Source: Faeciplasma avium
GTDB lineage: Bacteria > Bacillota > Clostridia > Oscillospirales > Ruminococcaceae
Reading direction: 5' to 3'
NCBI GenBank assembly: GCA_018713505.1
Contig: DVOL01000017.1
Coordinates: 1-12,735, forward strand
DNA length: 12,735 nt
Below the pieces are notes generated by a model. The model was given only the letters and a program-made list of their open reading frames with translations. It was not told where the DNA came from and searched no databases. Positions within the stretch are counted from its first letter, which is position 1, and the number at the start of each line of letters is the position of its first letter. This document shows, one piece after another, positions 1 to 7,618 of the stretch. Made by a program: the position numbers and the translations under genes.

Positions 1-1
1 T

Positions 2-499
2 GAGATTCATTCGCCGGAGTTGTTATCTGTCTATCGGCGTATTGAAAATTGCCCACTTGCAGGAGACGCATTTCAGCTTTGGATGCGTGGACAGGGATTG
101 ACTGCTGCGAGTTATCTGCTGGATTTGATGCAGCGATATACTTCGGCTTCGCCTGTTTACCTAAGTGAAGATGAAATTGCAGCCGTTTTACAGGCAAAAC
201 GATTGATTAAAGAAAACATCGGCAGTGTTCCCACAATTCTTGAACTTAGCAAAAGCGTTGCTCTTAACAAAAACAAGCTCCAAAAAGCATTTCAGCTTAC
301 AGAAGGCAAAAGCATTGGGGAATACATTCGGGCATTGCGGATGGAACTTGCTCTGGAGCTTCTTGAAAAAAGCGATATGTCCACTGGCGACATCGCAAAA
401 GCAGTTGGCTATCATGGAGTATCAAATTTCTACCATATCTTTCAGCAGAGATTTGGAGAAACGCCGCAAGCAGTCCGAGTATTGCTTCAAAACAATTAG
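2..499 (+). CDS. AraC-family transcriptional regulator, 3' part (5' end outside window)
   Basis: The reading frame is open from the first bases of the window to the TAG at 497-499, so the visible 165 residues are the C-terminal part of a longer protein. A TTG at 20 could be read as a start, but there is no reason to choose it. The last ~100 residues form the double helix-turn-helix DNA-binding domain of the AraC/XylS family: a first HTH around TILELSKSVALNKNKLQKAF, a linking helix (SIGEYIRALRMELALELL), then the family signature DIAKAVGYHGVSNFYHIFQQ followed by RFGETPQAVR. The segment before it would be the end of an effector-sensing or dimerisation domain, which I cannot classify. It faces the export genes at 827-4746 convergently, so it does not share their transcript. 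It appears more AT-rich than the genes to its right. The family call is secure; its target is unknown. Confidence 0.9.
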   Translation, partial: EIHSPELLSVYRRIENCPLAGDAFQLWMRGQGLTAASYLLDLMQRYTSASPVYLSEDEIAAVLQAKRLIKENIGSVPTILELSKSVALNKNKLQKAFQLTEGKSIGEYIRALRMELALELLEKSDMSTGDIAKAVGYHGVSNFYHIFQQRFGETPQAVRVLLQNN

Positions 500-568
500 A
501 AATTCAGTTATATTCATAGGCTGTTTTCACAAATTGGCAAGCAATGCAAACATATACATGTTTTGCGA

Positions 569-594
569 TTTTGGCCGGATTGCACCGGCCAAAA
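569..594. repeat. Perfect 10-bp inverted repeat, 6-nt loop
   Basis: TTTTGGCCGG (569-578) and CCGGCCAAAA (585-594) are exact reverse complements around ATTGCA. It lies 70 bases after the araC stop. The outer bases are T on the 5' side and A on the 3' side, so neither strand has a U-tract after the stem and it is not a standard intrinsic terminator. It could be a REP-like unit or an operator. Confidence 0.6.
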
Positions 595-601
595 TGCTTG
601 T

Positions 602-680
602 TGAGGGATTCCCCCCAAGCCCCCAAGATCGTCCCCATTCGGTGACGGCTGCGCGTCCTGCGGACGCTGAAAAATTTTAA
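602..680. repeat. REP-like segment with GCGTCC/GGACGC hairpin
   Basis: Non-coding stretch in the convergent gap. It begins with TGAGGGATTCCCCCC (602-616), close to TGAGGGATTGCCCCCC, read on the minus strand at 7855-7870, and to TGAGGGATTGCCC at 7770-7782. It ends with a 6-bp hairpin, GCGTCC (653-658) and GGACGC (662-667), followed by an A/T-rich run. It looks like a relic of a dispersed repeat, but no boundaries or duplicated target site can be defined. Confidence 0.35.
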
Positions 681-691
681 GAAGCAAAAGA

Positions 692-732
692 AAACCTCTA
701 TGCAAATGGTTCGTCCATTCACATAGAGGTTT
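692..732 (-). terminator. Intrinsic terminator of the export operon (minus strand)
   Basis: AAACCTCTATG (692-702) pairs perfectly with CATAGAGGTTT (722-732). Inside is a second stem, AATGG (705-709) with CCATT (715-719). On the minus strand the stem is followed by TTTTCTTTTGCTTCTT, a good U-rich tail, about 95 bases after the stop of the FtsX-like gene. On the plus strand the tail is only weakly T-rich, so minor bidirectional use is possible. Confidence 0.75.
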
Positions 733-784
733 CATATTTCCCGTTCACTTGGCATAGGTTAGTATTTTCGCAATACTTCTTTAT

Positions 785-813
785 GCTCCTCTGCCATTTG
801 CCGAGGGCTTTTT
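785..813 (+). terminator. Probable intrinsic terminator for araC direction
   Basis: An imperfect stem pairs GC-CCTC-T-GC (785-794, one bulged T) with GC-C-GAGGGC (800-808, one T/C mismatch), then TTTTT at 809-813. Stem plus T-run on the plus strand, at the end of the convergent gap, suits termination of transcripts coming from the regulator. Confidence 0.5.
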
Positions 814-826
814 GTATTCATTCTCC

Positions 827-3655
827 TTAATCCTCGCCCAGCTTCAGCGCCTTGTTGATGTTTATCGACTTTATCAGTCTTGCAATGACCACGAAGCCGA
901 CAAGCAGCATCACAAGGACTATGCAGTAAAGCTTGATGTAGTCGCTTCTCTGGGAGACCACCATGAACGGCGGGACCTGGTCGGTGACATTGTAAAGAAC
1001 CTGGAAGAGCGGCACGAACAGGTCGGAGGCGATTCCTCCTATAATAATCGAGAGGAAGATGGAAACTCCCGAGACTAGCAGCTGCTCGTAGACTATCATC
1101 GCTATAATCTCCCTAAAGGACATTCCCATCGCCCTGAGGATTCCGAACTGCAGCGTTCTTCCCTTGATGGACAGAATCCAGTATATCAGGAAGCCGATAA
1201 AGCACATCGCCATGATGGTTATAAAGCCGAGGGTCAGCGCTCCGTTTACTCCCTGGAGGGTAGCGTCGGTCTTTGAGGAGGTTATGAGCTGGCTGGCGAC
1301 ATCAAGCCTTGTCGCTACGATTCCAGCGTCCCTTATGGACTGGTAGAAGTCCTGAATCGAGGCGTCCTCCTCCATTCTCATCCAGACCTCGTAAGGCTCT
1401 ATCTGAGTCTGTACGCTTACATAGTCGAAGTTGAGTATTACAAAGTCCTTATATTCCCCCTGCGAGTTCTTCTCATAGGGATTGAAGCTCGGCCAGTAGT
1501 CGACGACTGCGACGACGGTAGCCTCAAACCACTCGTTCTTTCCCCACTTAACGCTTATGACATCGCCAAGCTTCAGCCCCGTCTTTTCCTGATAGGACTG
1601 GGAGACAATTGCGCCGTCTATGCACTCGCCCAGAGCGTTTATGTAGTTATTTATGTGGGTGGGGAGAAGGTTGTTTCTGAACCAGCAGACCCTTGCAAAC
1701 TTATCCGGCACGATGGTCATGACCTTAGCGTCGGTCTGCGTCTTGTCGTTGTAGCTGAGCATCGCCTGGTCCCTTGTGAAAACGGGAGTGACCGTCTCCA
1801 CGCCGGCGAGGTCCTCATAGACCGTGAAGTCCGGCTCGAAGTACTGAGCCTCTATCTCGTCAAGCTCGTTGGGGACTCTTGCGTACTTCCAGACCTCCTG
1901 CATGACTACATCCGCACCCAGGTTGTATCTTATCCTCTCCTCGGTGTTTCGGTTTATGGCCCTTGCGGTGTTGGCGGAAAAGATTCCCAGCGCAACGGTG
2001 AGTATCAGGAATATCATTATGAACTTTTCCCTGCCGGTGGAGGACCTTCCTATGTTGTTTAACGAGATATAAGCCGCAGGGGACCACTTCCTTCTGCCTA
2101 TTGCGTAAACAAGCCTTATGAAGTAGGGATAAAGCCTTACGCAGATGAGTCCCGCTCCCAATATGAACAGCGTGGACGCCGCAAACATCAGCGGATTCAT
2201 GGTTGCCGAGGTATCGGTGACCCCCTGGGAGATTAAAATCTCCTCCTGACGGTTATGCCACCAGAGCCAGGCAACCGGCAGTATGGTCATGATAAAGTCA
2301 AGATAGGACTTCTGCCAGAACGGCTTTGACTGCTTGCGAGCCTTTGACTGCTTGTGCCCGACTATTGTAATCCTCGACGCCGGGACAACGGGAACGATGG
2401 TTGCTATAAAGAACACGCCGACAGCCAAAACAGCGTACAAAAATGCCGCTATAGACAGCTTTGCGTTGAGCGCCGGACGGTTTACAAACTCCAGGAAGCC
2501 GTTTGATACTCCTAGGATATTACAAAGCCCGAGTCCGACAAACGGTCCGATAATTGCTGAGGCTGCGCCTAGAATTAGCGTCTCGTAGGCGTAGATTCTG
2601 ATTATCTGCCACGCCGAGGCTCCCCTTGACTTTAGCATCGCTATCTCGTTTTTCTCCGACTCGATGTTAAGCTGGGATACCATGAACAGATAGAATATCA
2701 GCATCAAAACGACCGGGATGTCCAGCATGAGCATGGTGTATCTCAGCGAGGACGCCTTATCCGCATAGGAGTTTAGAATCTCCTTGGCAGGGACCCTAAA
2801 GGTGCAGTTCTCGCTCTTATACGCCTCCTCCTGGCTGACAAAGCTGTTCTGGACATGCTCGATTACATTCATGTCCATATTCTGATAGTCGATTACGAAT
2901 CTGCACTCGACGGTGTTCAGATTCACGACTCCGCTCATGATTATTACATCCTCTATCGGGATGCCGTCTCCCACGCCGGTGAGGGTGTTGAAGTCGGCGA
3001 AGAAGGTGTTATTGTAGTCGGTAAGGCCCTCAGACCAGTAGGTGTCGGTCGGCTCCTTGACATCAAAGGTTCCGACTACCTTAATTTTAACGGTGCTGGG
3101 ATTGTCCCTCTCCATGATGTTAGCGACCTCATAGACCTCGTTTAAAACGACCTGGGACATCTGGAGGGCTATCTCGGTGGAGATAACCTCGTAAACGCCG
3201 TCCTCCCCCTTGCCGGGGTTGAACATCCTTCCGTTTGTTATCGTGATATGCTCCCCTATGTCGGTCATGCCGCCCAGCTTGAGCATGGCTGGCTGGTCTG
3301 ACTGGATATTAGTTACATACAGATAAGCGTCCGAGGTGAAGCACTTGTAGCTCAGATAGGGCACTAAAAGGTTGTTGAAGCGGTTTACCGCCGTGGCATA
3401 GACATTGTTTACGGTGGTGCGCTGCTTGGCGGCGTTGGTGCCGCTGACTATGGTTTTAGAGACGGAGTATACTCCGGGATATTCGTTGTTTTCCTCCTGA
3501 TACGCCAGCATATCCTTTAAAAGCATCCTCTGCAAGGAGGCGTGCATATATATCGGGATGGTGCTGGTCATAGCCGTCGCCATCACGAAGCCGACGAGAA
3601 GGCAGATAACCATCCACTTCGTATTCCGCATTTTTCTGTAAAGTAAAGTGAGCAT
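827..3655 (-). CDS. Double-FtsX ABC transporter permease, 942 aa
   Basis: A membrane permease of the MacB/FtsX superfamily in the two-repeat form. In order: an N-terminal membrane helix (~15-35), a large extracytoplasmic domain (~40-300), a first FtsX domain with three helices (~306-432, containing EIAMLKSRGAS at 337-347), a middle membrane section (~452-466 and 488-512), a second N-terminal-type helix (~545-562), a second extracytoplasmic domain (~565-800), and a second FtsX domain (~808-938, containing FGILRAMGMS at 837-846). Proteins of this family move lipoproteins, peptides or drugs, or transmit mechanical force to an extracytoplasmic partner; no ATPase domain is present here. ATG at 3655 is preceded by AGGGAGG at good spacing. 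It lies 41 bases after the adaptor gene and is surely co-transcribed. A partner ATPase is needed but is not encoded in the window. The substrate is unknown. Confidence 0.9.
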   Translation of the reverse strand: MLTLLYRKMRNTKWMVICLLVGFVMATAMTSTIPIYMHASLQRMLLKDMLAYQEENNEYPGVYSVSKTIVSGTNAAKQRTTVNNVYATAVNRFNNLLVPYLSYKCFTSDAYLYVTNIQSDQPAMLKLGGMTDIGEHITITNGRMFNPGKGEDGVYEVISTEIALQMSQVVLNEVYEVANIMERDNPSTVKIKVVGTFDVKEPTDTYWSEGLTDYNNTFFADFNTLTGVGDGIPIEDVIIMSGVVNLNTVECRFVIDYQNMDMNVIEHVQNSFVSQEEAYKSENCTFRVPAKEILNSYADKASSLRYTMLMLDIPVVLMLIFYLFMVSQLNIESEKNEIAMLKSRGASAWQIIRIYAYETLILGAASAIIGPFVGLGLCNILGVSNGFLEFVNRPALNAKLSIAAFLYAVLAVGVFFIATIVPVVPASRITIVGHKQSKARKQSKPFWQKSYLDFIMTILPVAWLWWHNRQEEILISQGVTDTSATMNPLMFAASTLFILGAGLICVRLYPYFIRLVYAIGRRKWSPAAYISLNNIGRSSTGREKFIMIFLILTVALGIFSANTARAINRNTEERIRYNLGADVVMQEVWKYARVPNELDEIEAQYFEPDFTVYEDLAGVETVTPVFTRDQAMLSYNDKTQTDAKVMTIVPDKFARVCWFRNNLLPTHINNYINALGECIDGAIVSQSYQEKTGLKLGDVISVKWGKNEWFEATVVAVVDYWPSFNPYEKNSQGEYKDFVILNFDYVSVQTQIEPYEVWMRMEEDASIQDFYQSIRDAGIVATRLDVASQLITSSKTDATLQGVNGALTLGFITIMAMCFIGFLIYWILSIKGRTLQFGILRAMGMSFREIIAMIVYEQLLVSGVSIFLSIIIGGIASDLFVPLFQVLYNVTDQVPPFMVVSQRSDYIKLYCIVLVMLLVGFVVIARLIKSININKALKLGED

Positions 3656-3696
3656 AGGTTCCTCCCTGACTTAGCGGTGTTGTACGGTTATCCTTA

Positions 3697-4746
3697 CTAT
3701 CTTATGATTATCTCGTCTCCCACCTCTAATCCGGAGACTACCTCGACCAGCGAGCCGCTTCTAAGTCCCAGGACAATCGGGGTCTGCACCCTTTCATTGT
3801 CCTTATAGACATAAACGACATCCTGACCGTTGACCTCCTTGACGAGGTTTGCAGATATTACGATTACATTTTCACGGCTGTCAAGAATCAAAAGGGTGTC
3901 GGCGATGTTTCCTACCGCAGAGGACGCCGGAACCGTGCCGGTAAACGCAACGGTGATATCCTCAGACTCCTCACCCAAAATCTCCTCGCCGGACTCGTCC
4001 ACCATGGCTGCTCCTAGCTCCTCGTCCCACTGCCTGCCGGACTTGTTGGTGACTATTATGCCCTCGTAAAGCTCGCCCTCATACCTTATGGTGATGGGTC
4101 TGTTTATCAAAAACTCGGCGACCTCGTTGTTCGGGTTTATCTTTATGAAAAGGTCGGTGATGTCTATAACGGTGGCGACAGTCTCGCCGGCGTTAATCCA
4201 GTCCCCGGGAGACAGCGTCCTGACATAGGAAACCGTGCCGCCGACCTCAGCGTAGATTTTGGCAGCCTCCTTTTCCTCGTAGAGCTTGTCAAGCTCTATC
4301 TGCATAAGCTGAATGTCAAGCTCCTCTTTAGCCTTGACCCTCTCGGACTCGTTGTTCTCGACGGCTATCTCGTACTCAAGCCTCTCTCTTTGCATCTCAA
4401 GCTCGAGTATCTCAAGCTCCTTGTCAAGCTCGTAGGTCTCAAGCTCGGCTATGAGGTCGCCCTGGGCTACACTGTCCCCCGCTGCGACATAGACCTGCTT
4501 GATGTTTCCTCCGTAGTCGCTGAATCTTGCGTTGTACTCCGTCCCGGAGGCTATCGTTCCAGCGGTGACAACCTGCCTTGTGATATCCCTCAGAGACGCA
4601 GGCGTTGTGGTGTAGGAGACCTCGCTCGCCTTTACGACGGGAGCGTCATAAACCTCCTCCTCCTCGGGGAGGAAGTAGCAGCCCGACATCGTTCCTATAG
4701 CTATCGACGCACAGCAGATTAATGCAATGCCCTTGTTAAATTTCAT
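3697..4746 (-). CDS. HlyD/MacA-like efflux adaptor lipoprotein, 349 aa
   Basis: A periplasmic-adaptor-type (membrane fusion) protein of an ABC exporter. An N-terminal signal sequence ends in a lipobox-like TMSGC with the lipid-carrying Cys at 23, followed by an acidic stretch (PEEEEVYD). Residues ~75-108 form the first half of a lipoyl/barrel-sandwich domain (IKQVYVAAGDSVAQGDLIAE). Residues ~105-162 are a short charged coiled-coil hairpin, and the second lipoyl half follows (GGTVSYVRTLSPGDWINAGE, ~169-188). Then come a beta-barrel (~196-275) and the membrane-proximal domain (~290-349), ending in LEVGDEIIIR, typical of the family. The coiled coil is much shorter than in adaptors that contact an outer-membrane tunnel, which suits a Gram-positive cell. 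The ATG follows AAAGGAAGGACAATCT. It is the first gene of a two-gene unit with the FtsX-like permease and probably docks on that permease's external domains. Confidence 0.9.
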   Translation of the reverse strand: MKFNKGIALICCASIAIGTMSGCYFLPEEEEVYDAPVVKASEVSYTTTPASLRDITRQVVTAGTIASGTEYNARFSDYGGNIKQVYVAAGDSVAQGDLIAELETYELDKELEILELEMQRERLEYEIAVENNESERVKAKEELDIQLMQIELDKLYEEKEAAKIYAEVGGTVSYVRTLSPGDWINAGETVATVIDITDLFIKINPNNEVAEFLINRPITIRYEGELYEGIIVTNKSGRQWDEELGAAMVDESGEEILGEESEDITVAFTGTVPASSAVGNIADTLLILDSRENVIVISANLVKEVNGQDVVYVYKDNERVQTPIVLGLRSGSLVEVVSGLEVGDEIIIR

Positions 4747-4870
4747 AGATTGTCCTTCCTTTCAGATAGAGGCTCCCGGGCGGTGAGCTTCGCCCGCTTC
4801 GACCGTCCGCATATGCGAAATCCTTCTAGCTAAGACTCCTTCTTGTCCTGACTCCACATAAGCGGATAAC
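4747..4870 (-). promoter_or_regulatory. ~125-nt 5' leader of the export operon
   Basis: Untranslated leader between the predicted start site and the adaptor ATG. It holds a hairpin, CGGGCG (4777-4782) with CGCCCG (4791-4796), a 10-bp palindrome CGCATATGCG (4808-4817), and a tiny frame ATG-TGG-AGT...TAG (4859-4830, 9 codons plus stop) without a clear ribosome site. No riboswitch class is recognisable, and no U-run follows the hairpin. Confidence 0.35.
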
Positions 4871-4876
4871 ACATTA

Positions 4877-4905
4877 ATCATACCAAAAAACCGCCGGATT
4901 TACAA
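4877..4905 (-). promoter_or_regulatory. Sigma-A-type promoter with extended -10, export operon
   Basis: Read on the minus strand: -35 TTGTAA (4905-4900, 4/6), 17-bp spacer, then TGG-TATGAT (-10 at 4882-4877, 5/6, with the TG extension). The predicted start is near 4870. It lies between the stop of the lipoprotein gene at 4976 and the adaptor gene, so the export pair has its own promoter. Confidence 0.7.
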
Positions 4906-4975
4906 TAGAAATCACTCCAAAATGCACAAATTGACCTGTAATATTTTTTTGAGTATTTTGTTAATAAACTGTTAA

Positions 4976-6583
4976 TTAGTTCGAGTCGCTCCTAAAGCTG
5001 AGGCTCAGCTCGTCCCGGGCGGTAGTCTGGGAGCAGTTGTAAAACAGTATCCACTCCTCCCTGGAGATATAGCCGCAGAAAAGCCCGCCGTCCCCGTCTA
5101 TCGCATACTCTCCCGACCATACCGAGGCGTAAAGCCAGTACGCCTTGTCCCTCGCTATGTTGGCAGGTCCGGGGAGGACATTGCACTCTGATATCGCACA
5201 GGGCTTGTCGTTAGATATCTCCAAGAGCCTAAGAAGCGGATTTATATGGCTCTGATTGTCCCACTGACCCTTGCTGAAGTCGTAGATATCGGCTGAGATT
5301 ATGTCGCAGTATTCGTCCCCGACATACCAGTCCGGGTCCTGAGCGTTCCAGACCCATATCAGATTGTCTAGCATATGGTAGTGATTGAGCCTGTCATATA
5401 CGAGCCGATAAAGCCAAAGATAGCTCTCCTTATCGCAGCCCCACCAGAACTGCCCTCCAGAGGCGACGGGAAGCGGGCGGAATATCACCGGGATGTCAAG
5501 CTCTTTGAGCCTTTTAAGCTGCTCGGCTATAAGGTCTATCTCCTGGATAAGGCAAAGGCACTCCGGGCTGATTCCGCCGGTCGAGAGGAGCTGATTAAGC
5601 CTGCTTTGTGAGAGCCTTGCGACATCGTGCGCAGTCACCGCCGCCGAAAGGTCGAAGCCGGACTCAGAAAGCTCCAGCGAGCCGTTTTGCAGCCAGTTCC
5701 AAACATAGCCTACCAGTCCGCCCTCCTGCCAATACTCGATGCTAAGCTCAATGTCCCCGGTGTCCTCCCCCGAGGAATAGCCCATTAGCTCCCCGAAGCG
5801 AATCGCAGGATATCTGCCGGTGGCGTTTGCTATCGCCGTAATCTCCTCGTTAGAGCCTTGAGTGCACTGCTGAGCGGTGAGGACCGTCTCGCCGTACAGC
5901 TCGCAGAGGTATCTGTAGAGCCTCACCGTGTTCTGGGAGCGGCTTGAAAAGGAGAGCGTCCCGGGAAGGCTGTAGTCTACCGAGTACACCTCGTCCGAGC
6001 TTTCGACAAGCACAAAGTCAAGCTCCAGCTCGCCGCTGGGCTCGCTCAGGGTGATTATCGACTCGGGAGGGGAAAGATAGACATTTTCAAGCTTTACAGC
6101 CTCGAAGCTGCCGTCCCCCTCGAAGTAAAGCCTTCCCCTCGGGTAGCCGTCTACAACCAAAACGACGCTTACCTCCTCCTGAGCGGCGGCGCAGACGGTT
6201 ATAGAGTAGTGAGCCGGGCTTTCAATCGGGAAGGTGAGCGTCACCCTGCTGTCAGGAAGCGAAAGGCCGGTTACATATCCCGAACCGGAATAGCCCTCCC
6301 CTCTCGACACGGCGGCGGCATAGCCGGAAAGAGCGCCCTCCTCCGCCTCAACCAAAAGGCTGTAGTCCTGCGGGTCTATTACCACCTCGCCGATTTCAAC
6401 CTCGCTGTAGGAGGGAAGCGTCGTGCTTTCGGTGACAGAGGGCTGAGTGTCTGAGGTGGCAGCTGTGCTTTCGGTCTGCACGGGGACAATGTCGGAAGTG
6501 CTTTCAATCGGCTCTCCGGCAAACTGACTGCATCCCCCAAGAAGCAGGACCGAAGCCAAAATAAGCGCCTTAAGAGCCTTCAT
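4976..6583 (-). CDS. Lipoprotein with CBM35/6-like module and GH26-like barrel, probably inactive, 535 aa
   Basis: A secreted, lipid-anchored protein: signal peptide with lipobox LLGGC (Cys18), then a Ser/Thr-rich linker (~22-60). Residues ~74-196 look like a CBM35/CBM6 beta-sandwich (LLVEAEEGALSG..., GYSGSGYVTGL, LELDFVLVE). Residues ~205-530 match the GH26 (beta-mannanase/lichenase) barrel: EYWQEGGLVG (~283-292), IFRPL...SGGQFWWG (~367-382), IWVWN (409-413), GDEYCDIISADIY (422-434) and AISEC (463-467). GH26 enzymes use an acid/base Glu in an RPLHE motif and a nucleophile Glu in a later SE/TE motif. Here E466 is kept, but HE is replaced by P372-V373 (CCC GTC), and the usual SWH histidine appears as Asn (WNW, 295-297). 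A glycan-binding role is therefore more likely than hydrolysis; this is inference. The start ATG overlaps the bioY stop (ATGA), indicating translational coupling. No clear terminator follows. Confidence 0.8.
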   Translation of the reverse strand: MKALKALILASVLLLGGCSQFAGEPIESTSDIVPVQTESTAATSDTQPSVTESTTLPSYSEVEIGEVVIDPQDYSLLVEAEEGALSGYAAAVSRGEGYSGSGYVTGLSLPDSRVTLTFPIESPAHYSITVCAAAQEEVSVVLVVDGYPRGRLYFEGDGSFEAVKLENVYLSPPESIITLSEPSGELELDFVLVESSDEVYSVDYSLPGTLSFSSRSQNTVRLYRYLCELYGETVLTAQQCTQGSNEEITAIANATGRYPAIRFGELMGYSSGEDTGDIELSIEYWQEGGLVGYVWNWLQNGSLELSESGFDLSAAVTAHDVARLSQSRLNQLLSTGGISPECLCLIQEIDLIAEQLKRLKELDIPVIFRPLPVASGGQFWWGCDKESYLWLYRLVYDRLNHYHMLDNLIWVWNAQDPDWYVGDEYCDIISADIYDFSKGQWDNQSHINPLLRLLEISNDKPCAISECNVLPGPANIARDKAYWLYASVWSGEYAIDGDGGLFCGYISREEWILFYNCSQTTARDELSLSFRSDSN

Positions 6584-7131
6584 GCCCTTCTAAGCTTTGA
6601 CAGGGCGGGCTTTACTGCCATCGCAACAAGGCTCGCCGCCGCAATTTTGAGGATATCGAAGCCCAAAAACGGCAGGACGCAGGCGGCAAGCGCAGGAATC
6701 AGACCCGAGCCTGACTGCACGCAGTACCACGCCGTCCCGAAGGCGTAAAGAACCGCCGTCCCCAAAAGCATACCGATAGGGTATTTTATCCAGTGCCTTA
6801 GCCTTGAGCAGACGGCGGCGTTTATCAGGGCCAGGAATACATAGCCGACTATATATCCCCCGGTGACTCCGAATACAACATGAAAGCCTCCCTTAAACCC
6901 GGCAAAGACAGGCAGTCCAACCATGCCAAGAAGTATGTATATCCCGGTCGCTATCGACGCCCTCTGCCAGTCAAGAAGCGAGCTTATTATGTATATTGCA
7001 AAGGTTGCTAGGGTTATCGGAATCGGACCTATCGCTATCTGCCAGGGCGCCATTATGCATAACACGGCGGCAGCCATCCCGGTCAGGGCGATAAGCTGTG
7101 TGCTCTTTCTTACATTTTTCATATCACTCAT
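6580..7131 (-). CDS. bioY: BioY-type biotin transporter (ECF S component), 183 aa
   Basis: An integral membrane protein that binds biotin and brings it into the cell, usually as the substrate-specific (S) unit of an energy-coupling-factor transporter. The BioY signature is clear: GMVGLPVFAGFKGG followed by GVTGGYIVGY, within about six hydrophobic helices, and the length is usual for the family (~180-200). The frame can be extended to 7188, but the start at 7131 is preferred. AAGGAGG (7144-7138) sits just before it, the upstream gene's stop ends one base away, and the protein then begins MSDMKNVRKSTQLI like other BioY proteins. The extra 19 residues (CCRFARR...) are just overlap with the upstream gene. 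No EcfA or EcfT gene is in the window, so it would use a shared EcfAA'T module or work alone. It lies between the acetyltransferase and the GH26-like lipoprotein genes. Confidence 0.93.
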   Translation of the reverse strand: MSDMKNVRKSTQLIALTGMAAAVLCIMAPWQIAIGPIPITLATFAIYIISSLLDWQRASIATGIYILLGMVGLPVFAGFKGGFHVVFGVTGGYIVGYVFLALINAAVCSRLRHWIKYPIGMLLGTAVLYAFGTAWYCVQSGSGLIPALAACVLPFLGFDILKIAAASLVAMAVKPALSKLRRA

Positions 7132-7132
7132 A

Positions 7133-7582
7133 CTAATCCTCCTTGCGAAGCGGCAGCACCATATGAACATGGATGATGCCATCCTCATCGTATTCCTCGC
7201 CGCACCTTACAAAGCCGAGGGTCTTATAAAACTCCTCCGCCTGAAGCTGCGCTCCTATCCTGATTTTGTCGGGGCTGTATAGCCTTTTCGCCTCTATGAT
7301 TCCCCTCCTCACGATTTCGGTCCCCAGACCCTCACGCCGCCTTGCGGCTATTATCCTGCCGAAGGAGACGCTGTCGGGGTATTTCCCCTTGTCCAAAAGC
7401 CTCATGTACGCCGCAATTCCCTGTTCGTCCCTCAGCCAAAGATGGTAGCAGTCGAGGTCGTAGTCATCAAGGTCCTGATATATACAGCGCTGCTCCACCA
7501 CAAAAACCTTTGACCGAAGCCTTAGAATCTCATACAGCTCCCTCGGCGTGAGGCTGTCAAAATGCTTTATTGCATACTCCAA
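7133..7582 (-). CDS. elaA: ElaA-family GNAT acetyltransferase, TTG start, 149 aa
   Basis: A GNAT-fold N-acetyltransferase of the ElaA group, cytoplasmic; the physiological acceptor of this group is not established. Seen: the ElaA hallmark LRSKVFVVEQRCIYQDLDDYDLDCYHLW near the N-terminus, the acetyl-CoA loop region RIIAARRREGLGTEIVRR (a variant of Q/RxxGxG/A), and the closing FYKTLGFVRCGEEYDEDGIIHVHM. The frame runs up to a GTG at 7645 and has an ATG at 7630, but neither has a ribosome site, and a promoter with a perfect TATAAT lies across that stretch. TTG at 7582 follows GGGGAGGG by 7 bases and gives MEYAIKHFDSL, which begins like ElaA relatives. It is the first gene of a three-gene operon; its stop is one base before the bioY start. 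Confidence 0.88.
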   Translation of the reverse strand: MEYAIKHFDSLTPRELYEILRLRSKVFVVEQRCIYQDLDDYDLDCYHLWLRDEQGIAAYMRLLDKGKYPDSVSFGRIIAARRREGLGTEIVRRGIIEAKRLYSPDKIRIGAQLQAEEFYKTLGFVRCGEEYDEDGIIHVHMVLPLRKED

Positions 7583-7589
7583 AGGGCAT

Positions 7590-7597
7590 CCCTCCCC
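7590..7597 (-). promoter_or_regulatory. Ribosome-binding site that selects the TTG start of elaA
   Basis: GGGGAGGG on the minus strand, 7 bases before TTG at 7582. The ATG at 7630 and GTG at 7645 have no such site. Confidence 0.65.
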
Positions 7598-7618
7598 GAT
7601 TTTAAATCTACATGGATG

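Noticed and set aside
569..594. Intrinsic terminator of araC at the perfect palindrome
   Set aside because: No U-tract follows the stem on either strand; the structure at 785-813 fits better.
225..680. 151-residue frame overlapping araC and the intergenic hairpins
   Set aside because: It lies in another frame of the AraC HTH region and runs through palindromes; no coding signal.
1655..2062. 135-residue plus-strand frame inside the permease gene
   Set aside because: Antisense shadow of the double-FtsX gene; no family resemblance and no ribosome site.
4900..4931. Alternative promoter TTGTGC-16-TATTGT on the minus strand
   Set aside because: Weaker match (3/6 and 4/6, no extended -10) than the overlapping promoter at 4877-4905.
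4926..4978. Terminator after the GH26-like gene
   Set aside because: Only AT-rich sequence with TTAA-type micro-repeats; no convincing stem, so read-through into the export operon cannot be excluded.
6580..7188. BioY start at 7188
   Set aside because: It would overlap the acetyltransferase gene by 56 bases and add an atypical Cys/Arg-rich stretch; a strong ribosome site points to 7131.
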